Below, one piece after another: positions 9,879-19,533 of a DNA stretch of 64,000 nt. This DNA comes from Trachythela sp. YZ-2020 (taxonomy: Eukaryota; Cnidaria; Anthozoa; Malacalcyonacea; Clavulariidae). The position numbers were made by a program, and so were the translations under genes. Within the stretch, counting starts at the first letter, position 1, and every line of letters starts with the position of its first letter. Below the pieces are notes generated by a model. It worked only from the letters and a program-made list of their open reading frames with translations. It searched no databases and had not been told where the DNA came from. The DNA is taken from positions 2,962,001-3,026,000 of the forward strand of contig JADLSH010000236.1 in assembly GCA_016169945.1 (NCBI GenBank), given 5' to 3'.

Positions 9879-11411
9879 TCATCGTGCGTGATACTTGTTC
9901 CATATTGTCACATCAGCAAGTACTTCGTGTACTGTATCAATGAATTCTGCCGAGTCAGCACTATATCCTTCGACCAATACGCGAAGTTCCAAAATCCCAT
10001 CATCTGCATTGTCATTCTTAGCTGCGACTGTGATCGTATCTACAAGTATGTCAGCGGAAATTCCTGAAACATCGGTAGGCATGGCAACAGCCAATGGCGT
10101 TGTAGCAAATTGGGCAGTTCGTGACGTAAGAATCTTGGTGTAATTGGTAGATACGAGTTTTCCCACAACTCCGGGAAATAAATTTGAGCTTCAGAGTGGC
10201 AAAAATATGCAGTTGTCGGAGTGAGAAAATAATGTTAATCTCATTATATTTAGTAGTCTTGTATTTGGAGTCAAACATTTAAAGGAGAGATTTTTTAGTC
10301 TATTTTCCTGCTCCTATATAAAGTGTCAACATTTCTGATGTTGACCACCGTCTACCGCCCCGTAACGTCCACTAAAACCCAGGAATATGCTGCAACTCTT
10401 GCTTATTGTATAGTTCTAAGTGTATGTAAGGATTCTTTTTTAATTTCATCCAACATGGCGAAAATCTCTTTGTCCTTTGAATCCCTTGGACACCAAACTT
10501 ATATAGTGTTTTTACTGAATGTAGTGTCTACTATAGTTATACACGGCCCTATGAAAAATAACTATTTAATTAATTTTTATGTTTTGAATTATAATTTTTC
10601 TAGTTCTGTAAATGCTATTTTACCCATATTATCTAGAAGGTTGGTAGGCTACCGTGGCCATATGTAATATATACAACATGAGCGGCAGTGTTGTATCGGA
10701 TATACAAACTCGAGTCGAAGACGAGCGTTGTATATCCGATACAACACGGATGCGAATGTTGTAAATAGCTTGTGAAACGTCTTGATGAGAACATTCGTAT
10801 TCTTCAACAATTTAAAATAAATGAATGATATTTGGTGAGAAAATTGAACTTAAAGTTTATGTAAATCAGCATGATTCTGTATCAGATATACAAACTCCTT
10901 CACGCTAATGATTTATTTTGAGTTTTCTTCATGAATTATTAATGAGTTTTACAATATTACATACAACACAAGATAGAAAAAAGATACCGTATCACAACAA
11001 ATACAATACAAATACCGTATTACTGCTAATGTCAACTGAAGCTTTCGACATTTCACGAGCTGCTTGAATCCTATCTTCAAACGAAGTGTCGAGGTTTATA
11101 ATTCTCTCGTAAAGATGTGGTTCTAGTTGGACCTTGATCTTTTTATCCATCTTGTCAAGCAATACATTGATTACATGCGCTTGGGTCGACAATGTACGAG
11201 CGTTTTCTGCGAAGGACTTTGATGGATCCATAAATATGTATTCCAGGTTTGCATCTTGTATTTGAGAGTTCAGAAATTCAGAGAGATGATTGGTTGAGCT
11301 AAAATTGTTGGCCAGAGTATTTTTTAGATGTTCAACTTCGCGAACGGCTTGGTTTCGACGTCGACGAACAGCTGAACTTGGCCAGAAAAATTCAGTCCAT
11401 GAAAACATCAT
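9879..11411 (-). CDS. Diverged SMCO3-like membrane/coiled-coil protein (paralog)
   Basis: Exon 1 (11411 to about 11030) encodes a helical region aligned to the copy at 17300: FSWTEFFWPSSAVRRRR matches MSWADILYPGNSDRR, then SSTNHLSEFLN, MDPSKSFAENA and LEPHLYERIINLDTSFE. Exon 2 (about 10194-9879) ends in ILVDTITVAAKNDNADDGIL then FIDTVHEVLADVTIWNKYHA and TGA, matching the end of the other copies. The match to animal SMCO3 (single-pass membrane and coiled-coil domain 3) is by family pattern. The central hydrophobic part is less glycine-rich than in the cassette copies. The exact exon junction is unresolved: the acceptor at 10195 needs phase 2, and exon 1 offers only a weak GTCGAA donor in that phase. 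A hairpin element lies in the intron. It points opposite to the other four copies. Confidence 0.65.
10677..10960 (+). mobile_element. Hairpin-headed repeat element (family with 24000-24330 and 3400-3530)
   Basis: Begins with a perfect 19-base inverted repeat, TGTTGTATCGGATATACAA (10689-10707) with its reverse at 10728-10746, around a loop rich in CTCG/CGAG. Then follow GAATAGCTTGTGAAAC-like sequence, GAGAAAATTGAACTTAAAG, GTAAATCAGCATGATTCTGT and ATGAATTATTAATGAG. The same order is found on the minus strand at 24330-24000. It lies in the intron of the minus-strand SMCO3-like gene. Confidence 0.7.
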
Positions 11412-11995
11412 GACTTTACTTTTAGCCTTCTCAACGCTTATACCAAATTAATAATGGAACTGTTTATGCCGCAGTAGTCCAACAATGTAAATGTAATACT
11501 TAGCAGATGAAATGTGTTTATACATATATAGATATAATTAAAAGAGAAAAAATATTAGTTTAAATTGTGTACACATTTTATCGCTCTATCCTGTTTTTGA
11601 AACTGCATGTTAATTACAAATCCAAGAAAGAGGAAATGAAAGTTTTGAAGAGGAAAATGTTTGTACTTTGTTTTGAACTAGCCTACTAAATAAAATAGTC
11701 TTATAAAGCATGGAACATCATTTCTCATTTGCATACAGTGATTGAAATTTTAGGTTTTACAGGTTTTACTATAGAACACGGTGAAATGAGAAAACAATGC
11801 ACTGTAATGTTCAGTGTCAAAAGAGAGACACGACTATTGTCGCAATATATGCAAATCTGCAGATTTAATTATTTAACATATTAAAACTGCAGCATCATTT
11901 ATCTCCTTTCACTTCAACCTTGTCTTAAAATTTTTATTTAAAATGTTTGGAGCATTTTCTCAATTTTCCGCTCAATAAGCAAATGAGCCTAGGGT
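11412..11995. other. 5' flank of the minus-strand SMCO3-like gene; no other gene seen
   Basis: AT-rich. No recognisable coding sequence or promoter motif beyond AT-rich runs. Confidence 0.4.
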
Positions 11996-12543
11996 ATACA
12001 CCGCGTAAAAATGACATCTTGTCATCTAGATGTGTTCGCAACAGGCTTGTAGCAAGCTCCTCAACACGTTGTAACAACGTTGTCATTTTATCAAGTTGCT
12101 ACAAGGTTGTCACCCAAAATTTGTTAATAACAAGTTGGTGAATTACAAGACAACAACAAGTTGTTGGCAGGGGCGGACTGAGCGTTCGGGCAATCGGACG
12201 CGGGCCGATGCCCGGAGAACTTTGGGGCCCCGCAATTGCTGTAACGAGGATCATTTCCTTTTGCTGAAAATTAACCTGGCATATACATCTAAGCTATGAT
12301 TCTTGGAAAACGATTGGTTCCTTTCGAGTGCATTTATACACTAATACACTCATACACGGGCCCGGATTATATTCCTGACCGAGGCCCAAAAAGCTGTCTG
12401 TCCGCCCCTGGTTGTTGGAACAATTTGTAACAAGTCTGTTGAGTCAACCATTGCAAACACATCTTGATTATAAGTTGTTGAAACAGCATTTGTAGAAGTC
12501 TGCTGCACGTTTGTTACAACTTGTGCATTTCTACGTGTGTACC
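11996..12543. mobile_element. MITE rich in AACAAGTTGT motifs, copy A (interrupted)
   Basis: Left end GTATACACCGCGTAAAAATG, right end ATTTCTACGTGTGTAC (inverted). The inside is made of recurring TTGTAACAA / CAAGTTGTTA motifs. A second copy lies at 34270-34624. This copy is split by a 243-bp hAT-like insertion at 12168-12410. Confidence 0.7.
12168..12410. mobile_element. hAT-like MITE nested in the MITE at 11996-12543
   Basis: Ends CAGGGGCGGACTGAGCG and (reversed) CAGGGGCGGACAGACAG. A perfect 8-bp direct repeat GTTGTTGG flanks it at 12160-12167 and 12411-12418. The CAGGG terminus with an 8-bp duplication is typical of hAT elements. No transposase inside. Confidence 0.85.
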
Positions 12544-12672
12544 AGCCTAGACACCAGGCCTTCATATTTCTCTTATTCGCACTCGAATCATACTCGTGAC
12601 AAAAAAATATATGGGGAGGGAAATGAGAAATAGAAAATGTCAAATCTGCCCTGAAACTGCCCTGATTGCAAA

Positions 12673-13812
12673 ATGGCGGAAGGATCAGATAAAGTGCAAG
12701 GTGAGTTGGAAAATTCAATTTTATAGCGATTAAATCGTAGTTGGATTATGACATCACGTAGTAGTTATGATAATTGTAGTTAAGTTGACGATTGAACGGT
12801 GTTAGGTTTGGTTTTACCGAAGAAACAGGTTGAGGTTTTCAAGGTTTGCATAGTTTGAGCTAAATTATATACACAATGTTTAAGATCAGACCTAGTAAGA
12901 AGCAGCTGCAAACCTATAAGCCAGACGAATTCTCTTGCGTAGTTTAAATAATATTTTATTTTCATGCCGTAACGGAGATTATAATTTGGCTGACAATGAA
13001 GAAGAAGAACCAATTGTTGTTGCAAGCAGTCCTATTTCAGTTAAAGGCCAAAAGAGACAAGGTCCAAGATTTACTCCAAGTAGAAAATCGAAAAAGAACA
13101 TTCAGAAATCTTCAGGTACATGTATATGGCCTCATGTTTAGAATATTATACATTTTATTGCTTTGTTTACAATTTCCTGGTTGGTGTATTATTAAGTCTT
13201 TAAGATCTTGAAATTAAGCACTCAAGTTGTTTATATATTATATTGTGATATGCCTTGTGGAATAGCTCTACAGAGTATCATAGCTATTAATGCAAAATGT
13301 CAACTGTGAATGAGGGGCCAATAGCTTAATAAAAGAATAAAATTACCGGTATATACAATATCTACACTCAGCTAGTTCAGGAATCAGGACTATATGATTG
13401 TACATTCTATGTTGAATTGATAATCAATAGTGTTGCTTTAATATAACGTTCAAACACAATAATGCACAACATCAGTCTTGCATATCCTTACTGTTTATTG
13501 TTGAGGTAGCTAAATTGTGGTGGTTGTGGTGACTTAAATTTGTTTACGTGCACATTCATTTTATTGTAATTTTTGTTTTGTTTACTTTGTAGTTGGACTA
13601 TTAACTGTTGCTGTTAAGAAAATTTTCAAGTTGGCTGTTATATTCCTCAGCCAGAAGTGCAACTCAAACTTGAGCAAGCAGTTGGTTATAAGGTTACAAA
13701 AACACAAACATTTGAAGCTGTCCAAACACTTGGCAAAATTGAAAAAGAGACAATCCGTGTTGGCAACCAAAAGGATGGATGTGACAATAGAAATCGAATG
13801 TATCCTATTTAG
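12673..13812 (+). CDS. Small three-exon gene of unknown function
   Basis: Exon 1, 12673-12700, starts with ATG in a good context (MAEGSDKVQ) and ends at GTGAGT. Exon 2, 12978-13115, reads DYNLADNEEEEPIVVASSPI then a basic part, GQKRQGPRFTPSRKSKKN. Exon 3, 13619-13812, reads NFQVGCYIPQPEVQLKLEQ then KVTKTQTFEAVQTLGKIEKE and stops after NRMYPI. All joins keep phase 1. A stronger acceptor at 13592 would open a different, less protein-like frame ending at 13870, so the third exon is uncertain. The product is about 119 residues, acidic then basic, with no recognised domain. The nuclear-localisation-like basic stretch is the only hint. Confidence 0.45.
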
Positions 13813-14214
13813 ATATCTGTTATTATTAAACATTATAAACGACTGGTACTGTATAATTCGAACCAAATGACATGCTTTAATTTCCTTGACTAAATTTAGA
13901 ACCGTGTTTGTGAATATTTCTAAAATTTTAAAACCTTCTGCTGGTTATAATAAATTATGGCATAATATTCATTAATTTGTCTACTGATATCCTAACCACT
14001 ATTCAAGAATCTATTTTGGACAATGTCAGAGTCCGAATTAGCGCTTCGCAAATCGCAAATTGCGAAGCGATTTAGCTTATTTAGCGATGCTTGATATCCA
14101 GCTGTTTTCCGTTTCACTGGAATGTCTCAGACATTCGTGCAAAGTAATGACCGCGGCGTGTTTCTCAGACATTGGAATGTCTCAGTCACTCAGACATTCG
14201 AGTCCGGCGTGTTA
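13813..14214. other. Intergenic, with short palindromes
   Basis: Contains a small hairpin at about 14041-14070 (CGCTTCGCAAATCGCAAATT / TGCGAAGCG) and repeated GAATGTCTCAGACATTC at 14118-14210. No gene. Confidence 0.5.
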
Positions 14215-14385
14215 AGGTACGTTCACACGTTGCGATTTGTCGGGCCGATTTCAGATGCACGTTGATGATATTTGAAAAATACGTGGCAAACGTCATCTGA
14301 CAACATCATCAACTGAAAATATTCGTCATTAACGTTCAGCAAAACGTAAAATCGGCCCGACAAATCGCAACGTGTGAACGTACCT
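14215..14385. mobile_element. 171-bp PIF/Harbinger-like MITE
   Basis: 37-base perfect terminal inverted repeats starting AGGTACGTTCACACGTTGCG (14215-14251 and 14349-14385), flanked by TTA on both sides (14212-14214, 14386-14388). A 3-bp TWA duplication is the hallmark of PIF/Harbinger elements. Confidence 0.8.
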
Positions 14386-14539
14386 TTAGGTAGACATCAC
14401 AGCTTTCAACTCGCGAGATAGCGAAATGACTTCGATAATCACTTGTCACGCATCGCCCATATGTTTATACAAAGGTGAGAGCATGCATATTTTTAGAATT
14501 TTAACACTGAAGAGTGAAAACTGAAGCTTAATTTTAGAA

Positions 14540-15316
14540 CTCGTGTTTAGAACAGACCTGGAAGAAGAGGACGAAAGTGAAAAATGCGATGAATTGTAAA
14601 ATCAAATAGTACAAAGCCTTAAAAAACTATTAAACATTACTGTTAGATATCAAATTACCTTTAGATATTAATTATTAAACGCGTTCTAAAGGCCGTAGCA
14701 CAATCACCGCATGCGTGCACATCCTGTTTATGGATGTTCTAAAAATTTGTGAGGGGGGGGGGGTCCAAAAATGTGTATTCTAACGAGAGTATTTTTCAAA
14801 AAAATTGCGAAGCTGTTTTTGAGCGATAATTCGGACCCTGAATGTTACACCTCTCATTGAAGAAAATGTTGCTCTAAAAGAGAAATTAAAGTTTTCTACC
14901 AAAGAGAATTCAACATCAAGCATGAAAAATAGAAAAACAACACCTGTAAAACGAAAATTATTTTCTGCAAGTGGCAAAACAGCTAATACTGATGAAATAT
15001 ATGATTTAACTGAACAAATCAGTGAGGAAACATGTAGTTCAAACGATCAAGACCATTTAAAATTTAAAATTGAACTTATGGAATTTCAAAGATATATAAC
15101 TTTGGAGTTTTGGATATGATGAAAAGTGAAGATTTAGATCTTATATTTGGAGAAGCCACATTTGACATTTTAGCTACAAAAGTGCGTGACTACTGTCCAT
15201 TACTGACCGAGGTTATTGAGACTATTGCAATTGGCAAATGGTCGAAGTACAATAAATGTAAAGACTGTATCTTACAAATTCAAGACTGCCCTTCAAATGG
15301 TACTTGCATTGGATGA
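14540..15316 (+). pseudogene. Broken gene fragments of unknown family
   Basis: Three coding-like pieces lie in order on one strand. Around 14556-14600: RTDLEEEDESEKCDEL then stop. 14831-15119: a charged helical part (PLIEENVALKEKLKFSTKEN) then DEIYDLTEQISEETCSS. 15113-15316: SEDLDLIFGEATFDILATKV then RDYCPLLTEVIETIA and a Cys-rich end (CKDCILQIQDCPSNGTC). They resemble the conserved tail of a multi-copy, possibly transposon-derived family seen in cnidarians (a CPLL box), but I do not recognise it with certainty. Frames shift between pieces, so it is probably decayed or has unseen introns. Confidence 0.35.
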
Positions 15317-16367
15317 CATTAAGAACTACAACTGGGTTTTCAACATTGTTTGGACTTATGCTGATTTCTTATGGTGCTGGGAAAGTTGCAATACAGGCGT
15401 TAGAGCCTTTTGGTCTATGCAAAAGCTATGACTTCTAGTAAGTATAAACTAATGTATATTTGCCTTGTACATCCATGTTTATCAATTTCTCATATATATT
15501 ATCTGAATCACTACTCATCTTCACATACCAACAGATGAACTTACCATTTGAAATGTTTTTTAATGAAATGACATTAAGTATGTACATAAATATGAGAACT
15601 TCAATAATAATTCTATCCTTTTGCAGTCTCAGATTTCTGGACAAAAGAAAAGAAAGATACAGAGATATAGTTGCCACATCATTTCCTGACAACTGTCCAG
15701 TCATTCTTGCATATGACATATGACTTTAGTTGAAAATCTTGTCCACATGAACTCAAATTATACATTTGACCATCAACCTTTAAAAATAAATTAATACAAT
15801 AAATATATACTTTTAAGTGGATAATTATAATTTAGCCAGCATGTTGGCAAAGCATGCTTGTGTTAGTAGTTAAATATTGCAATGAAACATCATAGTGGGT
15901 AAGGTCTATTAATCATAGAAGTTACTAGCCCTGAATAAAATTTACTTTGCCACTACATTTAAATGACTATCAACATATGTAAATTCCATAAACAACTACC
16001 TGCCTATAGGCATATTCCCAGATGGCAAAAGTACTTTTATATGGATATAGGGGCATGTAGTAAATCAAACTTTGAGTTAGGAAATTGTCAGTCAGTTTAC
16101 ACATGTTGGTGTCATTGTTGTATGAAAGGCAAACTTGTTCATCTTATAGTTACATCATTGCAACGTGCCTTTCTCCAGATAAAACAATGGCCAAGTAGTT
16201 CCCCCCTTCCCAACTTCAATCAACATATTTATATACATTATAGGCAGCAGCATACAAGAACAATATATTGCTATGGGCAGTGTTTTTATAGTAAAAAATA
16301 TTTTCAGATTCATCTTGATTTAAATTTATAAGTATTAATATTGAAAATTTGATATCATAATACTCAC
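15317..16367. other. No gene recognised
   Basis: AT-rich. Open frames at 15460-15723 and 15963-16331 have no domain signature and lack splice support. Confidence 0.35.
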
Positions 16368-16667
16368 CATATCAGAACTTGAAATCATAATTTTCTGGAG
16401 CATTCTATTTCCTCGCCTTCTCCATCTCTCATCTATTGCATCTTGCAAGCGGCATTGTTCCCCTTTATGAGCAACTGCGTAGTGTTGTTCTAGTTTTTTG
16501 TACCACTTACTCAAATTGAAACAAGCAGGATGGGGACAAGGAAACAACGTATAATCTTTGCTCTCATGATATCGTATTCCGCATCCGCCATATTGGTTTT
16601 GAAATCTCAATCTCTGTGACGTAATGGGTCTAGGCTGCGTGTGTACCATTCCACAGACAGTTTCCAA
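16368..16667 (-). CDS. First exon of a C2H2 zinc-finger protein (partial)
   Basis: ATG at 16667. The exon ends at a perfect donor (ATG|GTGAGT) after 16368, phase 0. It encodes 100 residues with one finger: CPHPAC (C-x4-C), 12 residues, then HYAVAH, followed by a basic helix (DERWRRRGNRMLQKI). No downstream exon was identified on the minus strand, so the gene may be a fragment or may continue beyond the pieces I can read. Its start lies just outside the left edge of duplicated unit 1. Confidence 0.5.
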
Positions 16668-17204
16668 TATCCCGACATATAATTCTCATATATTTTGAAA
16701 AATATTCATAAAGTGAACATCTCTATAAACGGCAGGATATTGTCTTCTAAAATCTCCGAACTAAAAATGGACAGAAATAATACAGGAAATTATATAATTG
16801 TTCAACGATTTTGTTCGCAAAACATTTTTAAAATTTGTCCGGGATAGTCTTGATACTTTGTGGACTGTGAAGCCGCCTATTCTAAGGTGCAAGCATTTCG
16901 TTAAACAGGCAAATATAGAAGTTTTAAATGACTAGGATTCTACCAAACGTATTTTTTATTTTTTATTTTGAAGCATTTAATGTTTGGAGCGTGGGAGGCA
17001 AACTTAATTTAAATCAATTTCACGGGATAAATATTTTTTGGACAGATTTGTTGTAAAAATTAAAACGCGACTGTTTCCTGTGTTTCTTCCGAAAAGAGAT
17101 GTTTTGCCATAAAACTGGAAAAGAAATTGGCATACAATTCTATATTCAGATGTGGACGGTTAGGAACAAATTTCCGCAAGCATTTCAAGATCCGGTGATG
17201 ATTT

Positions 17205-17213
17205 TATAAAAGG
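17205..17213 (+). promoter_or_regulatory. TATA box of SMCO3-like copy 1
   Basis: TATAAAAGG about 95 bases before the ATG, in a block conserved upstream of all four copies. Copies 2, 3 and 4 have TATAAGAGG instead (for example 35060). A start of transcription about 30 bases downstream would leave a short leader ending at the ATG. Confidence 0.55.
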
Positions 17214-17299
17214 ACCATTGGAGTTTTAAGTCCTTGCTACAGCAGGAGCAATAAATTATTTTCTCTTAGTTATAACTTTCAAACTTTTTCTATTTAAAA

Positions 17300-18530
17300 A
17301 TGTCTTGGGCTGATATTCTATACCCCGGGAACAGCGACCGTCGTGCGGCTGTGGTTCGTAAACTCCAAGACCTGATCGATTCTATGGCTTATAACTTCAG
17401 AGCAACGAACAAACTAGTGCAGTATCTAAACGACAATATAACAACATCTAACCTGCCTAAGATCTATGTTGACTCTTCCAAGACATTACGAGACAACGCT
17501 GACGTGTTGGTGAACCAGATTAAAGCGATTGACGCAGTTTTGGATAAGATTGATGAAGAATTGAGGAATAAACTAGAGCCAGACCTCTACGCGAAGTTGA
17601 CAAATGTTGATACATCGTTCGAACAAAAGGTCAAATCAAGTCAAATTATATTAACACAGTAAATTTTCTATTAAAGTTTCCCTTCTCAAATACGTCCCCT
17701 TTCTATGATCCCCCTTTTAGAGGAGGAAAATCATCAAAACCATTCTCTATTAAGATCTTCCCTTCTATTTGTACTGAATCGATATTTTTATGATTCTGAA
17801 AGTTCATGTCATTTTTCAGTACAATGTGAGTTTTAGATTACAGTATGCGTCTAAATCAATAATCGCCTCTCTACTCAGCCCCCTCTCTACTTAATACAGG
17901 ATTTAATGATATATTAAAATGTGATATAAATCCATTAATCAGATCCCCTGATAACAAAGCTAATCGAGAAGGATATACGTAAATCAACATAATCGTTCTC
18001 TTGCTCAAGTACAGTCAAAATGTGTTTTTTTCTTAAATATTAAGTGGCTGTCGTGACATTTTATAGTTAAGGACGGTTTTAATTAAAGTTTATGAAATTC
18101 CTTCTCTCTAATTCGGAAACAGAAATACTATTTCGCACTCTTACCAAGTCTTACAAATGATATGTTGTTTTAGATTGAAATTTCTCAGAAAGTCACCGAC
18201 GTCGTGGCGGGAATCACCGGAGCTACTGTGGGAGGGGTAGTGGGGGAAGTCGTTGCTAACAAGTTAACAAAGTTGGTCCTCTCGAAAGCAGCAAAGCTAG
18301 CAGCTTCTACCATTGCAGGTGCAGTAGCAGGAGCAGTAGCTGGGATTGCTGTAGATGTCATCATTGGTTCAATCCTGGGAGCAGTTGAACGTGATGAGTT
18401 AGAATCAGCTTTACAAGCACTACAATCTCAAGTTGAGGAGTTTATCCCTGCCTCAGAGCTATATACTGATAGTATATTGGAAGTAATGGCACAGGTTAAA
18501 ATATGGGACAGATATCATCCAAATATTTAG
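17300..18530 (+). CDS. SMCO3-like membrane/coiled-coil protein, copy 1 (only intact copy)
   Basis: Exon 1, 17300-17629 (110 codons). Exon 2, 18174-18530 (118 residues and TAG). Total 228 residues, about the length of vertebrate SMCO3. Matching landmarks in order are ILYPGNSDRR near the start, FRATNKLVQYLN, LEPDLYAKL, KIEISQKVTDVV across the splice, a glycine-zipper hydrophobic stretch of about 45 residues (AGAVAGAVAGIAVDVIIGSI), LGAVERDELESA, and a C-terminal helix ending VKIWDRYHP. Predicted: a helical coiled-coil, a membrane-inserting hairpin or single span, and another helix; the function of the family is poorly known. The donor is an unusual GTCAAA, chosen because it restores both phase and family alignment. 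The gene faces the NIT-I gene tail to tail, about 1 kb apart. Confidence 0.75.
17660..18173 (+). other. Intron of SMCO3-like copy 1
   Basis: Contains one copy of the 116-bp unit that is expanded to four copies in the other genes, then a conserved block with an open frame (CTGAAAGTTCATGTCATTTT) that is not protein-like. Acceptor TTGTTTTAG at 18165-18173. Confidence 0.7.
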
Positions 18531-19533
18531 ACATCTAATTGTTAGGTTTAATTTAGACATGTATTAGATTTAATAATACTTAGACATTTATTTTAGTAAT
18601 ATAGATTTAATAATTAGAAATTACTATATTAATTTAGACACACATTTACATGTATTAAGGTAGTCCATGAATAAATGTTTTCTATACAGAACTAATTTAA
18701 AGCACTACATTGATACTTGATCTCTTAGCAATAATAAATTCGTTGTTTTAATTATTATGATTGCTTTTTGGCATTATATCATGGATAATAGAAAGCTTGA
18801 AAACTTGAAGCTTCATTGAAACCTTCTTTACAGAAAAAATTCAAGGTTCAGGTATCACGAGTTAAACATGCATGAGTCACATACTCCAGTGTCTCGAAGA
18901 TATAACAATCTAATTTGGTCAGTCGTGAACAGAAATTTCTTGTTTTTGCAGATTAATTAAATACCCAAGTCCAATATATTTTATACGAAAAAGACACTTC
19001 CGCAGTATTATGAAATGATCTCAACCAAAGGATCATGGCATGCATTATTTCAAGTACTTAAATAATTTCGCAGAATTGCTTTTAGAGATAAAACAAAAGT
19101 TACGAAGGACATTTATAAGTGGAACAATTTCAACACTGGTCGCCTGTTAATTCAAAATATTAATATGTAGCCTAAGTTATAACCCACGGAATAACATACG
19201 CAATGTAATCCGCATATATAGCTAATCATTTGCACAGCTGATCGGCAGTTTTAACGCATAAGATTTCAATCTCACTCTACTATCCATGGTATCATCTTTT
19301 CAGAAATATTTCAAAGTAGATAAATATATCCATAAAATAGGACCTGAATGTGTGGGGTAAACTTACTACTATCAAAGATTTTGAAATTTGTCTCTATTTT
19401 TGAATCACAACTATAACAACTGAGATTTCTCATGACAGCTAACAATTGACATCCAAAACCCTTCATTAACATCCATCTCCTTCAAAAGTCAAGAGAGTTC
19501 AACTTTACCGTGCTTGGCCCCGCCACTTTTCAC
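18531..19533. other. Intergenic between convergent SMCO3-like and NIT-I genes
   Basis: AT-rich and closely conserved in units 2 and 3. AATAAA-like signals near 18670 and 18730 (+). No coding region seen. Confidence 0.6.

Noticed and set aside
10323..10667. 114-codon plus-strand frame in the intron of the minus-strand SMCO3-like gene
   Set aside because: No domain, no splice signals, not kept elsewhere.
17300..18530. Similarity of the helical / glycine-zipper / helical layout to alpha pore-forming toxins
   Set aside because: The layout is similar, but the residue landmarks fit SMCO3 proteins along the whole length and there is no signal peptide. No evidence for a toxin.
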